A stretch of 6,505 nucleotides of DNA from positions 1 to 6,505 of the forward strand of contig DAOTTW010000049.1 in assembly GCA_034437615.1 (NCBI GenBank). Reading direction: 5' to 3'. Position numbers and translations under genes: made by a program. Position 1 is the first letter of the stretch, and each line of letters begins with the position of its first letter. The stretch is from DAOTTW01 sp034437615 (GTDB taxonomy: Bacteria > Chloroflexota > Anaerolineae > Aggregatilineales > Phototrophicaceae). Shown here piece by piece: positions 1-5,593 of this stretch. Under the pieces are notes generated by a model. The model was not told the DNA's origin, did no database searches, and worked only from the letters and a program-made list of their open reading frames with translations.

Positions 1-165
1 AAGCCGTTCTTCGCATTAGAGCCACAGACGAACGCTAACGATGGCTTCAACCTGTATGATCGCGGGGTTGCGGGGTCGGGTGTGTTCGTCTTGGAGCCGG
101 GCGCGACGAAAACGGGCACGGTGCGCCTGAGCGTGCGCCCTATCGCAGCAGCATCTACGGCATAA
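1..165 (+). CDS. Aldose 1-epimerase-like protein, C-terminal end (5' truncated by window)
   Basis: An open frame runs from the first base to a TAA at 163-165 and gives 54 residues. The stretch LEPQTNANDGFN (residues 6-17), followed by GVFVLEPGATKTGTVRLSV, matches the C-terminal pattern of the aldose 1-epimerase / galactose mutarotase fold. That pattern is a Glu followed by a D-x-(F/I)-N segment, then a 'vLePGet..gtvrl' strand pair closing the beta-sandwich. By family knowledge these enzymes interconvert alpha and beta anomers of sugars in the cytoplasm, and Glu7 here is in the place of the catalytic Glu of GalM. The catalytic His lies upstream and cannot be seen. The frame carries no start in the window. 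The gene converges on the glycosyltransferase at 509-1483. A different carbohydrate-binding beta-sandwich protein cannot be excluded from 54 residues. Confidence 0.68.
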   Translation, partial: KPFFALEPQTNANDGFNLYDRGVAGSGVFVLEPGATKTGTVRLSVRPIAAASTA

Positions 166-247
166 AGGGTACATTTGAATCTGTGGGCAAACCACCCTGG
201 CGGGCGCGGACATCCCGTTGGATGTCTCTACATGGTGTCGTTCGTAG

Positions 248-267
248 GGACGCCCGATGGGGCGTCC
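248..267. repeat. Perfect 8-bp palindromic hairpin, REP-like
   Basis: GGACGCCC (248-255) and GGGCGTCC (260-267) are perfect inverted copies separated by the 4-base loop GATG. The palindrome lies about 80 bp after the aldose-epimerase stop and has no T-run on either side, so it is a poor intrinsic terminator. Short GC-rich palindromes preceded by GTAGGG are a common class of dispersed intergenic repeat in Chloroflexota and cyanobacteria, which I state as general knowledge. Whether this one is repeated elsewhere in the genome cannot be seen. Confidence 0.6.
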
Positions 268-289
268 GACAAGCTGCGCCTAAGATGAA

Positions 290-303
290 ATGGTAACTAC
301 TCA
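290..303. repeat. Left 14-bp terminal inverted repeat of the structured element
   Basis: ATGGTAACTACTCA is the exact reverse complement of 466-479. The repeat could be a transposon-type end or simply the outermost RNA stem. The bases just outside (AAA on the left, ACA on the right) show no clear target duplication. If the true repeat is the 12-bp GGTAACTACTCA, it is flanked on both sides by the dinucleotide AT, which could be a 2-bp duplication. Confidence 0.8.
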
Positions 304-465
304 AGTACGTGTCCCATTCTCAGTCGCCAGACGTTAAAACGTCCGGCTCCGGTAACAACAAGCCTGCTCAAGCAGGCTGTATGCACCGTGCCATAGCCCC
401 CTTCAGGGGGGTTGGCCCTGCGGAAGCCGCTGGCTTTAGCCAGTGGCGACAGACACAGACTGGCC

Positions 466-479
466 TGAGTAGTTACCAT
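466..479. repeat. Right 14-bp terminal inverted repeat of the structured element
   Basis: TGAGTAGTTACCAT is the exact reverse complement of 290-303 with no mismatches, 162 bp away. It ends 29 bp before the stop codon of the convergent glycosyltransferase. Confidence 0.8.
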
Positions 480-508
480 ACACCAGAACCGCAGTTAGAG
501 GCCAATAA

Positions 509-1483
509 TTAAACGCTTTCCTGTTCGGGTTCGGCGCGTAGGTGCTCCCGAATGTGATAAATGGGCTTGTTCTGCGCTTCGTGGTAGGTGCGCATCACCA
601 TATCCGCAATCAGGCCCGTCGATACCATCTGCACACCCAGCACCACCAGCAAAATACCCAGCATCAGCAGCGGACGGTCGCCAATATCCTGCCCGACAAT
701 CAGGCGCACATAGGCCAGATACAGCAGAATCAGCGTGCCGACGCCGCCCGTAACCATGCCAGCGCTGCCGAATACATACAACGGGCGATTGAAGTAGCTC
801 AGCAGGAACGTCACGGCGATTAAATCCAGAAAGACCTTGAACGTGCGCGAGAGGCCGTACTTGCTGCTGCCATGCAAGCGCGGGCGGTCATTCACGGGGA
901 TTTCTGCCACGCGCACGCCGAATTCACTTGCCAACGCGGGGATGAAACGATGCAATTCACCATACAGGCGCACGTTCTTCACAACCGCATGGTCGTAGGC
1001 TTTCAGCGTGCAGCCATAATCGTGCAGGCGCACGCCCGTCGTGCGGGAAATCAGCCAGTTGGCTGTCATCGAAGGCAAGCGCCGCCGCAAAAACGGCTCT
1101 TTGCGCTCGGTGCGCCAGCCGCTCACGATGTCGTAGCCCTCCTGCATCTTATCCAGCAGCTTTTGTATGTCGCGGGGGTCGTTTTGCAGGTCGGCGTCAA
1201 TCGTGATGACCGTCTGGCCGTGTGCTGCCTGAAACCCCGCCGCGAAGCCTGCCGTCTGGCCGAAATTGCGCCGGAAGCTGATGATCTGCCAGCGCGGGTC
1301 CTGCTCATGGATGCTGCGCAGGCGTTGCAGGCTATCATCGCTGCTGCCATCGTCAATCGCAATCACTTCGTAGCTGTGGCCCATCTCGGCTAATGCTGCG
1401 CTCAGTTCGTCGTATAGGGGCTGGATGTTCTCGGCTTCGTTGTAGATGGGGATGACGATTGAGAGTCGTGGATGTTGTGTCAT
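509..1483 (-). CDS. Family 2 glycosyltransferase, polyprenyl-phosphate type (GtrB/ArnC/DPM1-like)
   Basis: The 324-residue product has an N-terminal GT-A domain and a C-terminal membrane part. The GT-A domain shows SIVIPIYNEAEN (8-19), the nucleotide-binding IDDGSSDDS (43-51), NFGQTAGFAAG (73-83) and the metal-binding DADLQ (96-100). ELHRFIP (176-182) and GSSKYGLSRTF (205-215) are typical of dolichyl/undecaprenyl-phosphate sugar transferases. Two hydrophobic helices follow at about 235-262 and 271-295, with a charged cytoplasmic tail. Such enzymes move a sugar from a nucleotide donor to undecaprenyl phosphate on the inner face of the membrane, for export to lipids, glycoproteins or polysaccharide. 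The sugar cannot be told from sequence. I start at MTQHPRL because the longer frame runs back through tRNA-Asn; GGA lies a few bases upstream. A start 10 codons further upstream is possible. The gene lies downstream of tRNA-Asn on the same strand, with that tRNA's terminator between them. Confidence 0.93.
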   Translation of the reverse strand: MTQHPRLSIVIPIYNEAENIQPLYDELSAALAEMGHSYEVIAIDDGSSDDSLQRLRSIHEQDPRWQIISFRRNFGQTAGFAAGFQAAHGQTVITIDADLQNDPRDIQKLLDKMQEGYDIVSGWRTERKEPFLRRRLPSMTANWLISRTTGVRLHDYGCTLKAYDHAVVKNVRLYGELHRFIPALASEFGVRVAEIPVNDRPRLHGSSKYGLSRTFKVFLDLIAVTFLLSYFNRPLYVFGSAGMVTGGVGTLILLYLAYVRLIVGQDIGDRPLLMLGILLVVLGVQMVSTGLIADMVMRTYHEAQNKPIYHIREHLRAEPEQESV

Positions 1484-1532
1484 GGTCCTGGCCCAAGCTG
1501 GATGGTGTTGCATCAGACGAACAGCAGCCAAA

Positions 1533-1559
1533 CAAAAAGGCCCGCTTATCGCGAGCCTT
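1533..1559 (-). terminator. Intrinsic terminator of tRNA-Asn
   Basis: Read on the minus strand, AAGGCTCGC (1559-1551) pairs with GCGGGCCTT (1545-1537) as 9 bp with one G-T wobble and a 5-base loop. TTTTT (1538-1534) follows at once. It begins 8 bp after the 3' end of tRNA-Asn and ends about 50 bp before the glycosyltransferase start. Confidence 0.85.
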
Positions 1560-1566
1560 GTATATG

Positions 1567-1638
1567 CTGCGCCAGTTGGATTCGAACCAACGACCCACCG
1601 GTTAACAGCCGGTTGCTCTGCCGCTGAGCTATGGCGCA
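1567..1638 (-). tRNA. tRNA-Asn (anticodon GTT)
   Basis: All arms can be drawn. The acceptor is TGCGCCA/TGGCGCA, the D stem GCTC/GAGC and the anticodon stem ACCGG/CCGGT around CTGTTAA (anticodon GTT). The T stem is GTTGG/CCAAC around TTCGAAT, with discriminator G. Length is 72 nt. The 3' CCA is not encoded (the next bases are CAT), so it must be added by CCA nucleotidyltransferase. A consensus promoter lies directly upstream and an intrinsic terminator directly downstream, so this is a single-gene transcription unit. It delivers asparagine to AAC/AAU codons. Confidence 0.98.
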
Positions 1639-1653
1639 ATCTAGCGTTAGCCA

Positions 1654-1682
1654 AATATATCAAAGCGCCCTGTAGGTGTCAA
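1654..1682 (-). promoter_or_regulatory. Sigma-70-type promoter of tRNA-Asn
   Basis: On the minus strand TTGACA (1682-1677), a perfect -35 box, is followed after exactly 17 bases by TATATT (1659-1654), a 5-of-6 -10 box. Predicted transcription starts near 1647, about 9 bases before the mature tRNA 5' end. Confidence 0.88.
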
Positions 1683-1707
1683 GGTTTGCGCGGCGGCAAT
1701 CTACACG

Positions 1708-1735
1708 TTTACAACGCGCCCGAACGCGCTAAGAT
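1708..1735 (+). promoter_or_regulatory. Possible promoter of the GNAT-like gene
   Basis: TTTACA (1708-1713) and TAAGAT (1730-1735) are separated by 16 bases. The -35 box matches 5 of 6 and the -10 box 4 of 6. Transcription would start near 1742 and give a leader of about 46 bases before the ATG at 1788. It lies back to back with the tRNA-Asn promoter, so the two units diverge from this 150-bp interval. Confidence 0.4.
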
Positions 1736-1787
1736 AAGCCTCATTTGCCGATGACAACATATAGACAACGAGAATGCGAGGAACCCC

Positions 1788-2930
1788 ATGCCCGTTATCG
1801 TGCGCAAGGTCAGCAGCAAGGCTGACCACGAGGCGTTTTTGCGCTTCCCCTGGCAGCTATATAAAGCCGACCCGAATTGGGTGCCACCGTTGGTCTCATC
1901 GCGCCGTGCACAGCTTGACCCGAACAAAAACCCCGCGTGGCAATACTTAGAAGGCGATTATTACCTCGCAGAACGCGATGGCCGCATTGTGGGGCAGATT
2001 GCCGCCTTCGTCAATCACCGTCACAACGATTTTGCGGATGAAAATATCGCCTGGTTCGGCATGTTTGAAGTCTACGACGACGAGGAAGCGGCACAAGCGC
2101 TGCTGAACACGGCCTATCAGTGGGCGCAGGCACAGGGCTATGATGCGCTGCGCGGCCCACAGAGCTTCACGACCCACGAGGAATGCGGCCTGCTGGTCGA
2201 TAATTTCAGCCCGCCTGTCTTGCTGATGCCTTACAACCCGCCGTATTATCAGCGACTCGTAGAAAACGCGGGCTTCACGAAGAAGATGGACGTCCACAGC
2301 ATGATCTATAACCGTGAATTCATGCGAGAGGTCGGATTGCTGCCGCGCTTAGAGAAGCTGGTCAAGCGCTCTGTTGAACGTAGCGGCATCCACGTGCGCC
2401 CGATTGACCCCAAGCGCAAGCAGGCGGAATTTCAGCTATTTCGTGATCTGTATAACGAGGTCTGGGCGGAAAACTGGGGTTTTGTGCCGATGACCGACGC
2501 TGAATTAGATGACCTGATTGAAAACCTCGGCCAATTCTTCGACCCGAATATGGCTTTTTTCGTAGAGATTGACGGCGAGGCGGTGGCGTTTTCGCTGGCC
2601 TTGCCGGATTTCAACCAGGCGCTGCATCTGGCGTACCCGAACCCACAGACGCCGGAAATCTGGACGCTGCTTAAGGTGTTGTGGCATTGGAAGCTGCGCC
2701 CGAAGATCAAAGGGGTGCGGATGCCGCTGATGGGCGTCAAGCGTGAGCACCGCAATAAGGGCATCGAGATGGCCCTGACCTATGCCCTGACCATGAACCT
2801 GCTGCATTCACGCTATGATTATGTGGATTCGGGCTGGGTCTTGGAGACGAACCCGCTGGTGGGCCTCGTCTCCAAGATTGGGGCGCGGGTGTATAAGACG
2901 CACCGCTTCTATGAAAAGCCTGTACGTTAA
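1788..2930 (+). CDS. GNAT-fold N-acetyltransferase-like protein (YghO type)
   Basis: The 380-residue protein opens with the family signature FPWQLYKADPNWVPPL (20-35). It then has a strand-turn-strand LAERDGRIVGQIAAFVN (60-76) and a GPQSFTTHEECGLLVDNF region (123-140), typical of a widespread group of poorly studied long GNAT proteins. A second GNAT-like half starts near 200. It has FFVEIDGEAVAFSLALPD (257-274) and an acetyl-CoA-loop-like segment MGVKREHRNKGIEMAL (315-330), and ends with the GxxVYKTHRFYEK segment common at GNAT C-termini. This suggests two GNAT folds in tandem, of which the second keeps the better cofactor loop. The substrate is unknown. GAGGAA at 1778-1783 is a well-placed ribosome binding site for the ATG. 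No signal peptide is seen, so it is cytoplasmic. The stop overlaps that of the convergent solute-binding gene. The fold is fairly sure; enzyme activity is inference. Confidence 0.8.
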   Translation: MPVIVRKVSSKADHEAFLRFPWQLYKADPNWVPPLVSSRRAQLDPNKNPAWQYLEGDYYLAERDGRIVGQIAAFVNHRHNDFADENIAWFGMFEVYDDEEAAQALLNTAYQWAQAQGYDALRGPQSFTTHEECGLLVDNFSPPVLLMPYNPPYYQRLVENAGFTKKMDVHSMIYNREFMREVGLLPRLEKLVKRSVERSGIHVRPIDPKRKQAEFQLFRDLYNEVWAENWGFVPMTDAELDDLIENLGQFFDPNMAFFVEIDGEAVAFSLALPDFNQALHLAYPNPQTPEIWTLLKVLWHWKLRPKIKGVRMPLMGVKREHRNKGIEMALTYALTMNLLHSRYDYVDSGWVLETNPLVGLVSKIGARVYKTHRFYEKPVR

Positions 2931-4216
2931 TTTTCTTGCGTCTGTGTGATCGCTGCTGTGGCGGCTTCGGCGCTGCTTTCACCGCTGATGATGGCCACGA
3001 CTGCCTCTTGCATCTGACGTGCTAGCGGTCCACCCTCTGTTTCCGGCGGCAGCAGGGCGTTTTCCAGCAAATTCAGGTAGAAATCTACCTGTTCAGCTTG
3101 CAGATCGCTTGCACGCAGGGCGGAGCGCTGCGAGGGCAGCATTAAGATACGATCTGCATAAGCCGCCTGGCGTTCGGGCGTCATCATGTGTGCGATGTAG
3201 CGCACTGCTACATCCTGCTGCCTGGAATCTGACGCGACCAGGACCCACATCCAGCCATCCAGCAGGGCCGTTGTTCTGCCATTAGCTGTTGGGATGGGCG
3301 CAGCCTGAAGGTTTGGCTCACTCGCGAGTAAGCGCAAGAACGTCGTGGAACGCAACACGGCGTTGTCTACGTCCCCGGCACTGAAAGCCGCCAGATAATC
3401 GTTTGGCGTCAGGTAGCTCAGCGTGTTGTCGCTGATGAGTCCGCTTGCGCCCGCACGCTCATAAAAATTCAGGACCGTGCGCAGCGCAGCGTCATCGAGG
3501 ATCAGCCTGCCGTTGTGCGTTGGGTTGTTGCTTGTCGTCAGGTATTGCAGCAGCGTCACCTCGTTTAACCCCGTGAGGCTGCCTGCTGGCAGCAAGATGG
3601 CTTGTTCGCGCTCCAGCACGGCGTCAAAAGCCCAACTTGAGTAATCAATATCCGCGTCTGGCCGATAAGCCATATGCAGCAGATCGACCATGTAGGGCAA
3701 GCCGAGCAGTTCCCCGTTAATCTGGCCCAGCGGCAGGGTCGCGCCCAGGTTGCCGAGTGTGGCCGATGGCACGAGCGTTTCTAGCGGCTGAATCAGGCCG
3801 TTGCGCTGTGCCGTCAGCAGGTCACTGCGCCGCAGCAGCGCCACATCTGGCAGCGCGCCGGGGGCAACCGCACTGGCTGATCGTAATGTGGGCATCAAGC
3901 TGCCTGCTTCGCCGCCGACACGCTTCACCCGCATATCCAGGTTGATTTGCTGCCCGTTTTCTGCTTCGACAAAGGCGTTTGTCTGCTCATTGAGCAGCGC
4001 CATCGCTTCGGGCCTATCCGCGCTGACCAGTGGCTCCGGCAGCCAGATTGTCAGGGTTAGGTTTGGCAGGGCGGTCGGTTGCGCTGTTTCGGCGGCGGGG
4101 GGCGGCGTATCCTCTTGTGCGCTGGTCGTTACATGCGCCGGGGATAGCAAGCAGGCGGCAAAAGCAAAACAGATAAAATAAATGTAACGAATGCGACGTG
4201 ATGCGTGCTTCAACAT
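2927..4216 (-). CDS. Extracellular solute-binding protein, family 1-like
   Basis: The product is 429 residues. A signal peptide is clear: basic MLKHASRRIR, a hydrophobic core at about 11-25, then TTSAQ, a signal peptidase I site near residue 33-34. FAAC22 could instead act as an atypical lipobox. A Pro/Thr-rich linker (35-51) leads into a strand LTLTIWLPEP (53-62). LPLGQINGELLGLPYMVDLLHMAYRPD (161-187) is the hinge-region pattern 'G..yGlP...d...lyYr' of ABC-importer sugar-binding proteins. GWMWVLVASDSRQQDVAVRYIAHMMTPERQAAY (321-353) and LPSQRSAL (360-367) are the matching C-lobe signatures. It would bind a ligand, probably a carbohydrate, outside the membrane. No permease or ATPase gene is in the window. 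CAGGAAG sits about 5 bases before the ATG. It is the last gene of the four-gene operon, 12 bp after the Uma2 gene, and converges on the GNAT gene with a shared TTAA. Confidence 0.87.
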   Translation of the reverse strand: MLKHASRRIRYIYFICFAFAACLLSPAHVTTSAQEDTPPPAAETAQPTALPNLTLTIWLPEPLVSADRPEAMALLNEQTNAFVEAENGQQINLDMRVKRVGGEAGSLMPTLRSASAVAPGALPDVALLRRSDLLTAQRNGLIQPLETLVPSATLGNLGATLPLGQINGELLGLPYMVDLLHMAYRPDADIDYSSWAFDAVLEREQAILLPAGSLTGLNEVTLLQYLTTSNNPTHNGRLILDDAALRTVLNFYERAGASGLISDNTLSYLTPNDYLAAFSAGDVDNAVLRSTTFLRLLASEPNLQAAPIPTANGRTTALLDGWMWVLVASDSRQQDVAVRYIAHMMTPERQAAYADRILMLPSQRSALRASDLQAEQVDFYLNLLENALLPPETEGGPLARQMQEAVVAIISGESSAEAATAAITQTQEN

Positions 4217-4228
4217 AGGCTTCCTGCG

Positions 4229-4801
4229 TTAAATGGCAAATAAATCTGCGACAGCGACCTGATAGCCCGCAATGATGGGGTCGGCGTCGAGCGTGTCGCC
4301 TAGCTGGTAAATCTTCGCACCGGTGGCTGTGTGGACGCTGACCGTTTTTGTATCGGCATACACGAACCAAATTAACTGAGTGCCACTATCGAGTAATTCA
4401 AGCAATTTCCGGTGTAAATCCTCAGCAGAGTTGCCGGGTGAAATCACCTCAACTGCAAAATCCGGCGCGAAGGGCACGAGGCCGACGGGCAACCCCTGTG
4501 GCGCACGCGACATCTGCACGAAGGCAAAATCGAGGCCGCGAACGCTGTCTTCAGCGTTGGCTTTCTTCAGGATGTAGCCCGTTTCGGCGGCTGTCGTGCG
4601 TCCAAGTTTATTGGAGCGGATGTATGGACCAATGAGTTCACCAATCAACTGAGCAATTTCACCATGCCTGCCGCCGGCTTTCGACATCTCAACGATAATC
4701 CCTTCCACCAATTCGACCCGCTTGTCATCGTAATAAGGGTCTTGTAACAACTCTAAGAATTCTGCTGCGGTGTAGCGCTTCTGTTGTTCAGCAATTGCCA
4801 T
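4229..4801 (-). CDS. Uma2-family (DUF820) PD-(D/E)XK nuclease-fold protein
   Basis: The 190-residue product has the full Uma2 pattern. YTAAEFLELLQ (10-20) comes first, then RVELVEGIIVEMS (28-40) and HGEIAQLIGELI (46-57). RGLDFAFV (88-95) replaces the usual RxPDvaFv. PDFAVEVISPGNSAEDLHRKLLELLDSG (113-140) supplies the restriction-endonuclease-like core, with D114, E118 and K132 as candidate active-site residues. IWFVYADTKTVSVH (144-157) completes the fold. Uma2 proteins are highly paralogous in Chloroflexota and cyanobacteria. They are annotated as endonucleases from their fold, but their role is largely unknown. I start at MAIAEQQ because AGGA lies 8 bases upstream; ATG at 4810 is alternative but sits directly against AGTAGG. 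About 10 bp separates it from the DUF1684 stop and 12 bp from the solute-binding gene, so co-transcription is likely. Confidence 0.92.
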   Translation of the reverse strand: MAIAEQQKRYTAAEFLELLQDPYYDDKRVELVEGIIVEMSKAGGRHGEIAQLIGELIGPYIRSNKLGRTTAAETGYILKKANAEDSVRGLDFAFVQMSRAPQGLPVGLVPFAPDFAVEVISPGNSAEDLHRKLLELLDSGTQLIWFVYADTKTVSVHTATGAKIYQLGDTLDADPIIAGYQVAVADLFAI

Positions 4802-4811
4802 GATATTCATC

Positions 4812-5375
4812 CTACTCTTGCGGTAATTTCGTCCATGCGCCCTGCGGCAATTTCTCGCCAGCACGGATCGGCACACTCAGCCGATTCTCCGGTGGCGTGA
4901 TCGGGCAATCGTACAGGTGGTTATAGACGCAAAACGGGTTGTAGGCCATGTTGAAATCCACATGAAAGCGGTCACCTCCGAGGTGCTCTGGCTCTAAGTA
5001 GCGGCCTGCGGCGTAGGTCTCTGCGCCGGCCAGCCCATCGCTGAAGAGCAGAAAATAGCCATTGGCCGTCTGATAGAGCGTCAGGCGGGCCTGTGTGCCG
5101 TCCACGCTGAAGCTGAATTCACCATAGCGCCGCACCCAGCGCCCCTGCAATTTGGTGGTCTCAAGCTGGATGTCTTCGCGCTTCTCGAAGGGCGTGACCT
5201 CGACAATCAAATCCAGATCGGGGTTTGGCTTGAAGTAGGTCAGGCGGTCAAAGGCGGCACGTTGCGCCAGCGTCAGCGGGGATTGCTCGTGTGCCCTGAA
5301 GAAAGCATCTTTATTTTCGCGGAATTGTAGCAGCGCTTGTGTCGGCTCATCGTGGTCGGTTGTCGGGTTGGTCAT
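4812..5375 (-). CDS. DUF1684 family protein
   Basis: The 187-residue protein fits DUF1684 along its whole length. FRENKDAFFRAHEQSPL (18-34) is the N-terminal helix, followed by FDRLTYFKPNPDLDL (42-56). The conserved core is FSDGLAGAETYAAGRYLEPE (111-130), DFNMAYNPFCVYNHLYDCPITPPENRLSVPIRAGEK (140-175). The invariant Tyr/Asn/Pro/Cys/Glu cluster in the last block is intact. No signal peptide or membrane helix is seen. The biochemical role of the family is not known to me. The start ATG overlaps the stop of the 55-aa gene by one base (TGATG), and AAGGAG stands 11 bases upstream inside that gene, so translational coupling is likely. It is the second gene of the minus-strand operon. Confidence 0.95.
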   Translation of the reverse strand: MTNPTTDHDEPTQALLQFRENKDAFFRAHEQSPLTLAQRAAFDRLTYFKPNPDLDLIVEVTPFEKREDIQLETTKLQGRWVRRYGEFSFSVDGTQARLTLYQTANGYFLLFSDGLAGAETYAAGRYLEPEHLGGDRFHVDFNMAYNPFCVYNHLYDCPITPPENRLSVPIRAGEKLPQGAWTKLPQE

Positions 5376-5542
5376 CAGCTTGTCGGCTCCTTAAACCATG
5401 TTTCCAGCGCCGCCATGACATCGGCGGGCTTACTAGCATATTGTATCAGGTTCGCATGGTAATCGGGCAGGTAGCGCGTTTGGCACAGGCGCGTCAGCAG
5501 TTTGCGCCAGGTGTCGCCATAGACGGCGATGGTCTTGTTCAT
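5375..5542 (-). CDS. Small 55-aa protein of unknown family
   Basis: I do not recognise this protein. It begins MNKTIAVYGDTWRKLL and ends WFKEPTS, has 55 residues, no membrane segment and no Cys pair, and is rich in aromatic residues (three Tyr, two Trp, one Phe). The pattern looks like a compact strand followed by two or three helices. It is likely real because GGAG lies 8 bases before the ATG and its TGA overlaps the DUF1684 start by one base. It is first in the four-gene operon. A longer frame to 5602 would run across the tRNA-Ser terminator, so I reject that start. Confidence 0.72.
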   Translation of the reverse strand: MNKTIAVYGDTWRKLLTRLCQTRYLPDYHANLIQYASKPADVMAALETWFKEPTS

Positions 5543-5593
5543 GCTGTTGGCTCCGTTTGACTTTTGTCCTGTGCTGTCTGTTGCATATAACAC

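Larger units (their letters stand above)
290..479 (+). ncRNA. HEARO / IscB omega-RNA-like structured RNA element without an ORF
   Basis: The 190-bp element is bounded by a perfect 14-bp inverted repeat, ATGGTAACTACTCA (290-303) and its complement (466-479). Inside are nested stems: 309-313 with 452-456, and GTCGCCA 323-329 with TGGCGAC 444-450. These enclose hairpins at 330-343 (GACG/CGTC), 343-352 (CCGG/CCGG), 361-378 (AGCCTGC, loop TCAA), 390-416 (GCCA + CCCCC, loop TTCA) and 430-443 (CTGGC, loop TTTA). A long closing stem over a ring of GC-rich hairpins resembles what I recall of the HEARO RNA, the omega-RNA guide scaffold found upstream of iscB in Ktedonobacter and cyanobacteria. No iscB or tnpB ORF is present, so this would be a solo or non-autonomous copy. 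It sits 29 bp past the glycosyltransferase stop. The strand is chosen from remembered resemblance of the motif order. The fold is seen directly; the family name is inference. The alternatives are a MITE or a long bidirectional terminator. Confidence 0.5.

Noticed and set aside
16..213. 65-aa - strand frame at the window start
   Set aside because: It is Arg/Cys-rich, low in coding character, and opposite the aldose-epimerase C-terminus.
290..479. Right end of a TnpB (IS200/IS605) element
   Set aside because: tnpB omega-RNAs lie at the 3' end of the gene and do not carry a perfect 14-bp terminal inverted repeat. No tnpB remnant is visible on either side.
309..512. 67-aa frame on the + strand (and 60 aa on the - strand at 297-479) across the structured element
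   Set aside because: Their codons are dictated by the inverted repeats and hairpins, there is no ribosome binding site, and the + frame runs into the glycosyltransferase 3' end.
872..1393. 173-aa + strand frame opposite the glycosyltransferase
   Set aside because: It is a mirror of a clear GT2 coding frame, rich in His, Ala and Arg as antisense frames in GC-rich DNA are, with no recognisable domain.
1484..1663. 60-residue N-terminal extension of the glycosyltransferase frame
   Set aside because: It runs through the tRNA-Asn gene and its terminator. The peptide RHSSAAEQPAVNRWVVGSNPTGA is the familiar false translation of a tRNA.
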